From NCBI GenBank assembly GCA_022841505.1, contig JALHRK010000019.1, forward strand, positions 1 through 38,266: 38,266 bases of DNA, given 5' to 3'. This stretch comes from Saprospiraceae bacterium. GTDB lineage: Bacteria > Bacteroidota > Bacteroidia > Chitinophagales > Saprospiraceae. The position numbers and the translations under genes are program-made. The notes beneath the pieces are model-generated. The model was not told where the DNA came from and did no database searches. It was given only the letters and a program-made list of their open reading frames with translations. Below are positions 7,647-15,902 of this stretch, piece by piece. Position 1 is the first letter of the stretch. Every line of letters begins with the position of its first letter.

Positions 7647-7653
7647 GGGTGCG

Positions 7654-9204
7654 TTAACTAAACAACAACTTCATATCCGTCCGCTGGCGCACAATCCCCT
7701 CAATTTCGCTGATGGGAATGCGCTCCTGCACCATTGAGTCGCGCTCGCGCAGGGTAACGGTATTGTTTTCGATCGTTTCAAAATCTACGGTCACGCAAAA
7801 TGGCGTGCCGATGGCGTCCTGGCGGCGGTAGCGTCGGCCAATGGCGTCTTTGTCGTCGTATTGGCAGAGGAAAGACTGCTTCAGGTCGTTGAAGATTTCG
7901 CGGGCCTTTTCCGGCAGTTCTTCTTTGTTGCGGATCAGGGGCAACACCGCGCATTTCACCGGCGCGAGGGCAGGGTGCAGGCGCAGCACCGTGCGCGTTG
8001 CGTCTTCGCCTTTCGCATCCGGAACGGCTTCTTCCTGCAGGGCGTAGCTCATCAGAGCGAGGAACATGCGGTCGCAGCCAACAGAGGTTTCCACCACGTA
8101 AGGCACGTAGTTTTCGTTCAGTTCCGTATCGAAATACTGCAATTTTTTGCCCGACAATTCCTGGTGGCTTTTCAGGTCAAAATCGGTGCGCGAGTGGATG
8201 CCTTCCAGCTCTTTGAACCCAAAAGGAAACTCGAACTGGATGTCCACGGCCGCATTGGCGTAGTGCGCTAAGTTGTCGTGGTCTTTAAACCGCAGCATTT
8301 CCGGCGGCGTACCAAGGGCCGTGTGCCACTTCATACGGGCGGCTTTCCAGTATTCGTACCACTTCATTTCTTCGCCCGGGCGGATGAAAAACTGCATTTC
8401 CATTTGCTCGAATTCGCGCATGCGGAAAATGAATTGCCGCGCCACGATTTCATTGCGGAAAGCTTTGCCGATTTGCGCAATGCCAAACGGCACTTTCAGG
8501 CGCGTGCTTTTTTGCACGTTCAGGAAGTTGACAAAAATGCCCTGGGCGGTTTCGGGCCGCAGGTAAAGTTTGCCCTCTTCGCCGGCGATGTTGCCCAACT
8601 GGGTGGAAAACATGAGGTTGAACTGACGCACTTCTGTCCAGTTGCGCGAACCGCTTTCCGGGTCGGCGATTTCCAGCTCTTCGATCAACGCTTTCAGGCC
8701 GGCCATGTCGCCGTCTTTCATCAATTGCGCCAAGCGTTTTTCAATGTCCAACGCCTGTTTCAGGTATTCCGAAACGCGCGGGTTGGTTTCGCGGTACAGG
8801 GCTTCGTCGAAGCTTTCGCCAAAGCGCTTGCGTGCTTTTTCGACTTCCTTCTCCGCTTTTTCGTTGATTTTATCAATCACGCCTTCCACGAGCTGGTCGG
8901 CCCGGTAGCGTTTTTTGCTGTCTTTGTTGTCTACCAGCGGGTCGTTGAATGCATCCACGTGCCCCGAAGCTTTCCAGGTTTTGGGGTGCATGAAGATGGC
9001 CGCGTCAATGCCCGTGATGTTTTCGTGCATTTGCACCATCGCGCGCCACCAGTAGTTTTTGATGTTGTTTTTCAACTCCGAGCCGTAGGGGCCGTAATCA
9101 TACACGGCGCTGAGGCCGTCGTAGATCTCGCTGGACTGAAAAATGAATCCATATTCTTTGCAGTGTGCAACTAACTTTTTGAATTGATCAACCTGTTGTG
9201 ACAT
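7654..9204 (-). CDS. glyS: Glycyl-tRNA synthetase, single-chain (alpha2) type
   Basis: Charges tRNA-Gly with glycine using ATP. The 516-residue protein is the homodimeric class II type shared by eukaryotes, archaea and many bacteria including Bacteroidota, not the two-subunit GlyQ/GlyS form. The N-terminal part reads 'CKEYGFIFQSSEIYDGLSAVYDYGPYG' (class II motif 1 region). Motif 2 is 'GKAFRNEIVARQFIFRMREFEQ' (about 235-258), and the motif 3 region reads 'YVVETSVGCDRMFLALM' (about 375-391), followed by the anticodon-binding domain starting near 'LAPVKCAVLPL'. Length and start fit the family. The gene stands alone, with a hairpin right after its stop codon. Confidence 0.95.
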   Translation of the reverse strand: MSQQVDQFKKLVAHCKEYGFIFQSSEIYDGLSAVYDYGPYGSELKNNIKNYWWRAMVQMHENITGIDAAIFMHPKTWKASGHVDAFNDPLVDNKDSKKRYRADQLVEGVIDKINEKAEKEVEKARKRFGESFDEALYRETNPRVSEYLKQALDIEKRLAQLMKDGDMAGLKALIEELEIADPESGSRNWTEVRQFNLMFSTQLGNIAGEEGKLYLRPETAQGIFVNFLNVQKSTRLKVPFGIAQIGKAFRNEIVARQFIFRMREFEQMEMQFFIRPGEEMKWYEYWKAARMKWHTALGTPPEMLRFKDHDNLAHYANAAVDIQFEFPFGFKELEGIHSRTDFDLKSHQELSGKKLQYFDTELNENYVPYVVETSVGCDRMFLALMSYALQEEAVPDAKGEDATRTVLRLHPALAPVKCAVLPLIRNKEELPEKAREIFNDLKQSFLCQYDDKDAIGRRYRRQDAIGTPFCVTVDFETIENNTVTLRERDSMVQERIPISEIEGIVRQRTDMKLLFS

Positions 9205-9465
9205 GGTATTTGGTATCGCTGATGTGATGTTTTACAAAAATGCCGGACAGATGTTGCGCTGCCCAACTGTTTATTTCCTTGTTTTTGGCTCTAAATGGTT
9301 CAGGAAGGCCGCAAAGTTCGCAAAGATTTTATATTCAAGTTGCTTCCGAATGAAATTTTCAAGGATTCTTCTGTAGCGCATAGGGGGGGCGCGCTGATTT
9401 ATGCATCTCCCTTTCAAGAAATCACCCGAACCCTTTTTACATTTCTAAAAAAAAACTTGACGACT
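9205..9465. other. Divergent intergenic region glyS / DUF2807
   Basis: About 260 bp that must hold promoters for both flanking genes. The track ORF start at 9295 lies here, but the codons before 9466 carry no signal peptide. I found no exact TAnnTTTG box. Confidence 0.4.
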
Positions 9466-10140
9466 ATGAAGGCAATGACCTTGCTTGCAGGAACCCTGTT
9501 GTTCCTGTCACCGCTTTATGCCCAGGATGTACGCAAATTGCAGCCTTTTGATGAAATTATGGTCAGCGGCAACATCACGGTGTTGTTGCAAAAAGGAGAA
9601 ACAGAAACCGCTGTCGTGGAAGCCAGCGGCATTTCGGAAGACAAAATATCGGTGTACGTAAAAAATGGCAAGCTGAAGCTGCAACTCTTAGACGGCTTTT
9701 TTTACAAAAATGCAAACGTGAACATCGTCGTGACTTACCGCAGCCTGCGCCATGTGAACGGGAGCGCCGGTTCCAGAATCAAAAGCGACGCCGTCATCGA
9801 AGCGGATATATTTTCCGCCAAAGCGGGAAGCGGCGCGCAGGTGGAACTGGAAATCAAAGTCAATTCCCTGAGTGCAATGGCTTCTGAAGGCGCCGAACTG
9901 GAGCTGAGCGGTTCAACTGGTTCTCAAAACGCGTCGGCAGCAACGGGTGGGCAATACCATGCCTTAAACCTGCAATGCGACCAGACCGAAGTGCGCGCCA
10001 GCACCGGCGGAAAAGCTGTGGTGGTCGCCCTGAAAAGCCTCGATGCTTCGGTGAATACGGGCGGCGAAGTGGAGTATTCCGGTGATCCTGAAGTGCGCAA
10101 CACGCGGAATATGCTGGCGGGGGAGATTAGGAAGATATAA
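9466..10140 (+). CDS. DUF2807 (GIN domain) secreted protein
   Basis: Exported protein of 224 residues. The start at 9466 is chosen because it gives a clean signal peptide, MKAMTLLAGTLLFLSPLYAQ, with cleavage after Ala-Gln; the track start at 9295 would precede it by 57 residues. The mature part is an array of short beta strands ending in Gly or Ser turns ('ASGISEDKISVYVKNGKLKL', 'VNGSAGSRIKSDAVIEADIF'), the pattern of the DUF2807 right-handed beta-helix/adhesin-head domain common in Bacteroidota. The function is not known; a periplasmic or surface role is likely. The stop codon is followed immediately by a short-unit repeat array, which separates the gene from the downstream kinase. Confidence 0.85.
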   Translation: MKAMTLLAGTLLFLSPLYAQDVRKLQPFDEIMVSGNITVLLQKGETETAVVEASGISEDKISVYVKNGKLKLQLLDGFFYKNANVNIVVTYRSLRHVNGSAGSRIKSDAVIEADIFSAKAGSGAQVELEIKVNSLSAMASEGAELELSGSTGSQNASAATGGQYHALNLQCDQTEVRASTGGKAVVVALKSLDASVNTGGEVEYSGDPEVRNTRNMLAGEIRKI

Positions 10141-10310
10141 ATAGGCAAGTTTGCAAGTTTGCAAATAGGCAAGTTGGCAAGTGGCAAATTCGCAAATAGG
10201 CAATGCCTGAATATCAATCAGTAGGAATAGCTAACGTGCCCTTTGCCAATTTGCCCTTTGCCAATTTGCCACTTGCCCTTTGCCAACTTGCCTTTTGCCA
10301 ACTTGCCCTA
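10141..10310. repeat. Short-unit (7-8 bp) repeat array with inverted arms
   Basis: The left arm (10141-10203) holds about eight degenerate units of the form ataGGCAA/gttTGCAA. The right arm (about 10239-10310) holds about nine units of TTTGCCAA and CTTGCCC, the reverse complement of the left-arm unit. Together they can fold into a long imperfect hairpin with a loop of about 35 bp. The array starts directly after the DUF2807 stop codon and runs into the kinase ORF as drawn in the track. Confidence 0.8.
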
Positions 10311-10378
10311 AAACGGAACATTCTGTTCCAAACCCCGTATACCCCACTACGCCTCAGCCCTGCGATGGCGAAAAAAGC

Positions 10379-12493
10379 TTGAAACAATTTGCAAAATACC
10401 TTAAAAATTGGAGACTGGCGCTGCTGCTCACAACAGGCCTGTTGGTGTTGTTGCCCTGGAATTTTTTGGAACCCGGCAATGCAGCGCAGCAGGCAGAACG
10501 TGGGGCGTTCATTTTATTGGCAAAAGCCATTGCGTTACTTGGCCTCGTGGTTTTTACCTTTCGAATGCGGATCCACTTTATCCCGAAGCGGGGGGTATTT
10601 GCAGCTGCGTTTGCCAATTTGGCCATGCTGGCGGGTTTGACCGGCATTGCGTTGCAAATGCGGCGAGCCGTTTTGGAGCAGTCTATTCCACTCGATTTTG
10701 ACCATTTTTTTCAGCTCGAACGCGCCGGCGTTTTAGCGCTTACCGCAACGCTGGTGTTGGCCATTGCTTTGTTTTTGCTTTCGCACCGCCTGCTTTGGAG
10801 CGTGATCCAGGCAGAAATATCCCGACAGCAGCGATCCCGGGGCATGTTGATTGCCCTGGCAATTTTTGGATTGGGCGCCCTGTTTTTACCCGATCCGCTG
10901 ACGCCCGTTCAACTCTTGTTGTCGGGCATTGCCTACGTGGCTCTGTTCGATTTCTACATGGAACGCCGGGTATCTAACCTGACCGGGTTGTTGTTTTGGG
11001 CAGTGATGATTTCGGTCTGGCTGGCCCTGCTGTTGTTTCAGTTCAATTTGAAGGAAGACCGCAGCGCCAGGCTCAACTTAGCCCGCGAACTTGCTGCGGC
11101 GCAAACCATAAATCCGGAGCGGTTGACCAAATACGACTACGCTGTTTTTCTGCAAGACGGGCAAATCCCGAAATTCGGGGGAACGCTGTCGGGGAACCTG
11201 TCTGAAGAAGTTCGTTTGTTTAAGGAAGGGCAATGGCAGGAATACTTTTCGGCGGCGCGGGCCGATTTGGTTTTACGCGGCAAAAATGGCCTTACCGTGG
11301 TCATTGGCAAAGCAACGGGCGGCTATCTCAAACCCATGTCGCTTTTTTCCAGTATGTTTTCGGTGCTGTTTTTATTGGTGTTGCTGCTGGCGGGCATCAA
11401 CTACGTCACCCGGTTCGTCAACCCAGAATATGGGTTGCCCCTTTGCGGGCGCCCCTCCCTCCGCAACCGCATCCAACTGTCCATGATCGCCTCCATTCTG
11501 GGGTCTTTTTTTGCGTTTGGGTTGCTCGCTGCCGCTTATTTTCGGCGCACGTCTTCGCCCGAATTGCAGGATGAAGTGCAGGTTTTTATCAGCGCGCTGC
11601 TGAATTTGTACGTGTTCCTCCTCCTGGTTGCGACTTCGGCAGCCATTTGGGTGGCCAATTCGATTACCCGGCCTTTAGTAGAGATTGGCCAGAAATTATC
11701 CAACATCAAACTTGGCAAAAACGAGCGGATCATCTGGCAAGGCCAAAACGAACTGGGCGAACTGATCGGGGCGTACAACCGCATGATTGAAAAGTTAGCA
11801 GACAGCACCGAACGCCTGAAACAATCCGAGCGCGAAGGCGCCTGGCGCGAAATGGCCCGACAGGTAGCCCACGAAATTAAAAACCCCCTCACCCCCATGA
11901 AACTAAGTGTTCAGCACCTGCTGCGGGCTTATCAGACGCAGCCGGAGCAGGCGCCGGCATTGGTGCAGCGCGTCAGCCAAACCCTGATCGAACAAATTGA
12001 CGTGCTGTCTGACATTGCTTCGGAGTTTTCCAATTTTGCCAAAATGCCCGAACCCAAGTGCGAGCAGCTCGACCTCAATCAGTTGATCACGACTGTTTAT
12101 GGACTTTTTGAGCCGGAGCAAGAAACACCCCTGCGGGTGGAATGCCAGTTGCCCGAACAGCCGGTCTTCGTTTTTGCAGACCGCAGCCAGTTGACCCGCA
12201 TCCTGGTGAACCTGATCAAAAATGCCATTCAATCTATTCCCGATGGCCGCGAGGGGCATGTTCGCATTGCCCTGAGTACTTCGGAAAGCCGGGCCCTGAT
12301 TTGCGTCAGCGACAACGGCGCAGGCATTCCGGATGCGGTGCAGGAACAAGTGTTTTCGCCTTATTTTACGACCAAATCGTCGGGCACAGGACTGGGCCTC
12401 GCCTTATGCAAAAGCATGGTGGAAGCCATGAACGGCAGGATTTGGTTTGAAACAAAGGTGGGGGAGGGGACAAGGTTTTTTGTTGATTTGTAG
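10379..12493 (+). CDS. NtrY-like membrane sensor histidine kinase
   Basis: Sensor kinase that would autophosphorylate on His and pass phosphate to an unlinked response regulator. After a short basic N-terminus there are about seven membrane helices, a segment of roughly 110 residues that may face the periplasm, three more helices, a HAMP-like linker (SITRPLVEIGQKLSNI), the H-box QVAHEIKNPLTPMKLS, the N-box NLIKNAIQSI, and the ATP-binding motifs DNGAGIPD and GTGLGLAL. No response regulator lies next to it. The start is uncertain: the track ORF opens with TTG at 10280 inside the repeat array; TTG at 10379 is more credible. ATG 10365 (ATGGCGAAAAAAGC) is out of frame by one base at a run of six A. 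One extra A would give MAKKSLKQF. Confidence 0.88.
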   Translation: MKQFAKYLKNWRLALLLTTGLLVLLPWNFLEPGNAAQQAERGAFILLAKAIALLGLVVFTFRMRIHFIPKRGVFAAAFANLAMLAGLTGIALQMRRAVLEQSIPLDFDHFFQLERAGVLALTATLVLAIALFLLSHRLLWSVIQAEISRQQRSRGMLIALAIFGLGALFLPDPLTPVQLLLSGIAYVALFDFYMERRVSNLTGLLFWAVMISVWLALLLFQFNLKEDRSARLNLARELAAAQTINPERLTKYDYAVFLQDGQIPKFGGTLSGNLSEEVRLFKEGQWQEYFSAARADLVLRGKNGLTVVIGKATGGYLKPMSLFSSMFSVLFLLVLLLAGINYVTRFVNPEYGLPLCGRPSLRNRIQLSMIASILGSFFAFGLLAAAYFRRTSSPELQDEVQVFISALLNLYVFLLLVATSAAIWVANSITRPLVEIGQKLSNIKLGKNERIIWQGQNELGELIGAYNRMIEKLADSTERLKQSEREGAWREMARQVAHEIKNPLTPMKLSVQHLLRAYQTQPEQAPALVQRVSQTLIEQIDVLSDIASEFSNFAKMPEPKCEQLDLNQLITTVYGLFEPEQETPLRVECQLPEQPVFVFADRSQLTRILVNLIKNAIQSIPDGREGHVRIALSTSESRALICVSDNGAGIPDAVQEQVFSPYFTTKSSGTGLGLALCKSMVEAMNGRIWFETKVGEGTRFFVDL

Positions 12494-12588
12494 GGGTTGA
12501 AAATTTTCAACCCTTACCACGACCACGGGGTTGAATATTTTCAACCCCTACGACGACCACGGGGTTGAATATTTTCAACCCCTACGAC
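12490..12588. repeat. Three tandem palindromes spanning two convergent stop codons
   Basis: Palindrome 1 is at 12490-12517 (core GTTGAAAATTTTCAAC); palindromes 2 and 3 lie in two perfect 34-bp direct repeats (12521-12554 and 12555-12588) with arms GGGGTTGAA/TTCAACCCC. The TAG stop of the kinase lies in palindrome 1, and the TGA stop plus last codons of the transglycosylase lie in palindrome 3. It could be a bidirectional terminator. Confidence 0.85.
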
Positions 12589-13480
12589 GGATTTTCACCA
12601 TATATGTTTTCCCCGCCTTATTTGTCAATTTCGTGCTAATCAACCACGGGTTATACACCTTCAGCATGCGGTAAGTCGTGCCGTGTTCGACGGCAAAATC
12701 GCCCCAGCTTTCCACCGGGCCATTCACTTCCACCAGGTCGTATTCGCTCATAGGCGGGTAGGCCTGATCTTCGTCTAAATAAAAACCGAATGCCCGCGGG
12801 TTCTTCAGAATTTCTTTGATGGCGATGACGCGGAAAACGTAGCGGGAAGTTTCCGAGTTGAGGCTCAGATCGTAATAATTGTTGGCGCGCTGGGTCTGGA
12901 TGTCTTTTGCCAGCCGGGTACCGCCCATGTTGTAAGCGGCGGCAGACAACGTCCAGTCGCCGAAACGCTTTTTGTACCCTTTCAGGTAATCGCAGGCTGC
13001 TTTGGTCGCTTTTTCTAAGTGGTAGCGCTCGTCCACCTCGCTGGAGATCTCTAAGCCGTAATATTCGCCGGTATTGCCCATGAATTGCCAGATGCCTTTG
13101 GCGCCTTTCGGCGAAATTTCATTGCGCAGGCTGCTTTCCGCAACGGCCAAATATTTGAAATCGTCCGGCACCCCGTTTTCGGCGAGGATTTTTTCAATAA
13201 CCGGAAAATATTTATACATACTTTTGATGTGTAACATGGTGGTGGCATGCCAATAGGTATTGATCAGCAGCTCGCGGTCGAGGCGCTCCCGCACGTCAAA
13301 GTTGTCCATCGGAACCGGCTCGCCGGCAAAATCAAAAGGTTTGTTCAGGTCTACCGGCTTTACAATTTGCGGAAGGATACTGTCAGTAGCCGTTACATTT
13401 TTGGCGGAATAAGACGCAAAAACGGCAATAGTCAGGAAAGCAGCCAGCACCAGCGTGTAAGCGGTCAGTTTCTTTTGCAT
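12575..13480 (-). CDS. Lytic murein transglycosylase (SLT domain, MltD-like)
   Basis: Cleaves the glycan strands of peptidoglycan with formation of 1,6-anhydro-MurNAc, in the periplasm. The 301-residue protein starts at 13480 with a signal peptide (MQKKLTAYTLVLAAFLTIAVFASYSA); the track start at 13546 adds 22 residues before it. The SLT core shows 'FKYLAVAESSLRN', whose Glu is the catalytic residue (about 118), then 'SPKGAKGIWQFM' and 'LSAAAYNMGG', all standard for the family. The C-terminal 60 residues ('YDLVEVNGPVESWGDFAVEHGTTYRMLKVYNPWL') resemble a single LysM-like module. The last codons (RRRG, stop) are inside the tandem palindrome. The gene is divergent from the antiporter gene. Confidence 0.92.
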   Translation of the reverse strand: MQKKLTAYTLVLAAFLTIAVFASYSAKNVTATDSILPQIVKPVDLNKPFDFAGEPVPMDNFDVRERLDRELLINTYWHATTMLHIKSMYKYFPVIEKILAENGVPDDFKYLAVAESSLRNEISPKGAKGIWQFMGNTGEYYGLEISSEVDERYHLEKATKAACDYLKGYKKRFGDWTLSAAAYNMGGTRLAKDIQTQRANNYYDLSLNSETSRYVFRVIAIKEILKNPRAFGFYLDEDQAYPPMSEYDLVEVNGPVESWGDFAVEHGTTYRMLKVYNPWLISTKLTNKAGKTYMVKIRRRG

Positions 13481-13586
13481 GAGATCTTGATTTGAATTCC
13501 GGTAAAGATAAACAAGTTTGCCAAAGCCAATGTATTTAACTATCATGCGCTTTCAATACATACATCACATACCAAAAAGATAATTA

Positions 13587-15737
13587 ATGACCGGATTGTT
13601 GCTGAATGTAGATTTTTCGCTGCCCCTGAAAAATCCCGTGCTGGTTTTTTCCATCCTGCTGTTCATTATTTTGTTCAGTCCCATTCTGTTGCGCAAATTT
13701 CGGTTACCCGGCATCATCGGGCTCATCTTGTCGGGCATCTTAGTCGGCCCTTACGGATTCAACCTCATCGAACGCAACGAAGCCATCATATTGTTCAGCA
13801 CCATCGGTTTGTTGTACATCATGTTCCTTGCCGGGTTGGAATTGGACATGAACGAGTTCAAAAAGAACCGCTATAAAAGCATTCTTTTCGGCTTTTTTAC
13901 GTTTGCCATCCCCATCTCAATCGGGTACCCGGTCTGCCATTATCTCCTGGGCTACGATATGTTGGCGTCCGTGATGATCGCCAGCATGTTTGCTACGCAT
14001 ACCTTAGTTGCCTACCCTATTGCCAGCCGGCTTGGGATTGTGAAAAACGAAGCGGTTGCCATCACGGTAGGTGGCACCATCATCACGGACACTGCTGTTC
14101 TGCTCATACTGGCGGTGATTACCGGTTCGAAGCAGGGGGGGCTCGACCAGGCTTTCTGGATCCGGTTGATCATTTCGCTGACGATTTTTAGTGGCATTGT
14201 TTTTTACCTGTTGCCCCCAGTGGCGCGCTGGTTTTTCCGAAATATCGAAGGTGAAAAAACGTCCCAGTACATTTTTGTGCTGGCCTTGGTTTTTTTGTCG
14301 GCTTTTTTGGCCGAAGTTGCCGGTGTAGAACCGATCATTGGAGCGTTTATGTCGGGTTTGGCGCTCAACAGCCTGATTCCGCATACTTCGCCCCTGATGA
14401 ACCGCATTGAATTTGTTGGGAATGCCTTGTTCATCCCTTTTTTCCTGATCAGCGTTGGGATGCTGGTAGACATAAAAGTCCTGTCGAACGGCCCCTGGGC
14501 GCTCATCGTGGCAGCAACCTTGTCGGTTGTGGCGATTACCGGAAAGTGGGTGGCGGCCTGGATTACCCAGCGCGTTTTTCGCTATTCCCGCTACCAGCGT
14601 AACGTGATCTGGGGCCTGAGCAATGCGCACGCTGCGGCGACATTGGCGGTTATTTTGGTGGGATACAACATCGGTATTTTGGACGAAAATGTGCTGAACG
14701 GTACGATCATCCTCATCCTGATCACCTGCCTGGTGGCTTCTTTTGTAACGGAACGCGCCGGGCGTAATTTAGCCATCGCCGAACTCGAAAAACTACCGGA
14801 AATCAAAGACTTAGACGAAAAAATCTTAGTCCCCATTTCCAATCCAGCCACCATCGAACCGCTTATGGACTTGGCCATCCTGCTCAAAGACCGCCGGTCA
14901 AGCCAGCCGATTACAGCGCTTTCTGTAGTTCAGGACGACGACGAAGCCCGGGAGCGCGTGGTTCAAAACAAACAAATGCTGGAAAAAGCGATCATCCACG
15001 CCGCTGCGACCGATACAAAAGTCACCATAGATACCCGCGTTGCGCTCAATGTGGGCAACGGCATTTCACAGTACGTCAAAGAAAAAATGATTTCAGTCGT
15101 TCTGATTGGCTGGACGGGCAAAGCGGCAAAAGTGGAAGGCAAAATTTTCGGAACGGCGCTCGACCAGCTCATTCAAAGCAATTCACAAATGGTGATGGTG
15201 ACGCAGTTGCGGCAGCCGATCAACATTACCCGTCGCATCGTGGTAGCCATTCCGGCCAATGCGCAGTACGAAGTCGGGTTCTCCGGGTGGCTTCAAAAAA
15301 TAAACCTGCTGGCCAGAGAAACCAGCTCCGAAATGCACCTGCATACTACCCCCAAAACCTTTGAAGCCATTCGCCGGTATTTCGCAAAGAACCGCATCCT
15401 CGTCAGCAAAAAATTCTACGACTTTGAGGATTGGGAAGATTTTCTGATTCTTGCCAAATCGGTCTCCCGCGACGATCTGTTGGTGGTGGTTTGCGCCCGG
15501 AAAGGTTCCATTTCCTACAACAGCTATTTAGACGAAATTCCAGGCAAGCTGCCCAAATATTTTAAGGAAAACAACTTCATGGTCATCTTCCCCGAACAAC
15601 CCGGCGGCGAAATGCTCGACAGCGTCATCACAGAAGAAGACATCAGCTTGTCGCCAATTCAGGATAATATTCAGCGGTTGAGCCGCTATGGGAAGGTGTT
15701 AAGGCGGTTGTTTGGGAAAAAACAAGACGGTGCATAA
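13587..15737 (+). CDS. CPA2 family cation/proton antiporter with USP-like C-terminus
   Basis: Membrane antiporter of 716 residues exchanging Na+ or K+ for protons. Residues 1-395 hold about twelve to thirteen helices of the Na+/H+ exchanger domain, with family motifs 'FRLPGIIGLILSGILVGPYG' and 'FLAGLELDMNEF' near the N-terminus and 'GVEPIIGAFMSGLALN' in the second half. The cytoplasmic part from about 410 onward reads as two universal stress protein-like units ('EKILVPISNPATIEPLMDLAILL', then 'RRIVVAIPANAQYEVGFSGWL'), which may sense nucleotide or regulate transport. No TrkA-N domain is visible, unlike KefB/C. A large nested hairpin follows three bases after the stop. The ion specificity cannot be read from sequence. 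Confidence 0.9.
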   Translation: MTGLLLNVDFSLPLKNPVLVFSILLFIILFSPILLRKFRLPGIIGLILSGILVGPYGFNLIERNEAIILFSTIGLLYIMFLAGLELDMNEFKKNRYKSILFGFFTFAIPISIGYPVCHYLLGYDMLASVMIASMFATHTLVAYPIASRLGIVKNEAVAITVGGTIITDTAVLLILAVITGSKQGGLDQAFWIRLIISLTIFSGIVFYLLPPVARWFFRNIEGEKTSQYIFVLALVFLSAFLAEVAGVEPIIGAFMSGLALNSLIPHTSPLMNRIEFVGNALFIPFFLISVGMLVDIKVLSNGPWALIVAATLSVVAITGKWVAAWITQRVFRYSRYQRNVIWGLSNAHAAATLAVILVGYNIGILDENVLNGTIILILITCLVASFVTERAGRNLAIAELEKLPEIKDLDEKILVPISNPATIEPLMDLAILLKDRRSSQPITALSVVQDDDEARERVVQNKQMLEKAIIHAAATDTKVTIDTRVALNVGNGISQYVKEKMISVVLIGWTGKAAKVEGKIFGTALDQLIQSNSQMVMVTQLRQPINITRRIVVAIPANAQYEVGFSGWLQKINLLARETSSEMHLHTTPKTFEAIRRYFAKNRILVSKKFYDFEDWEDFLILAKSVSRDDLLVVVCARKGSISYNSYLDEIPGKLPKYFKENNFMVIFPEQPGGEMLDSVITEEDISLSPIQDNIQRLSRYGKVLRRLFGKKQDGA

Positions 15738-15740
15738 AAA

Positions 15741-15823
15741 AACAAGAGCTTCGGGAATAAACTGAGCAAATTGGCCTTTGAGGCCCTAATATGCTCAGTT
15801 TAAACTCCCCGAAAACTCTTGTT
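15741..15823. terminator. Large nested hairpin after the antiporter gene
   Basis: Starts three bases after the stop codon. Paired blocks from outside in: AACAAGAG/CTCTTGTT, TTCGGG/CCCGAA, AACTGAGCA/TGCTCAGTT, and an apical GGCC-tttga-GGCC. There is no strong U-tract directly after it. Confidence 0.7.
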
Positions 15824-15902
15824 GTGAAAGACGCATTGGTTTATTAAGGCTGCACTAACTACAAAATTGGATTAATTCAAAAAATTAAAGTGGGATAATC
15901 TG

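Noticed and set aside
8278-9174. 298-aa ORF on the plus strand
   Set aside because: Antisense shadow of glyS; Phe/Val/Arg-rich with no domain or signal.
14004-14630. 208-aa ORF on the minus strand
   Set aside because: Antisense shadow of the antiporter gene.
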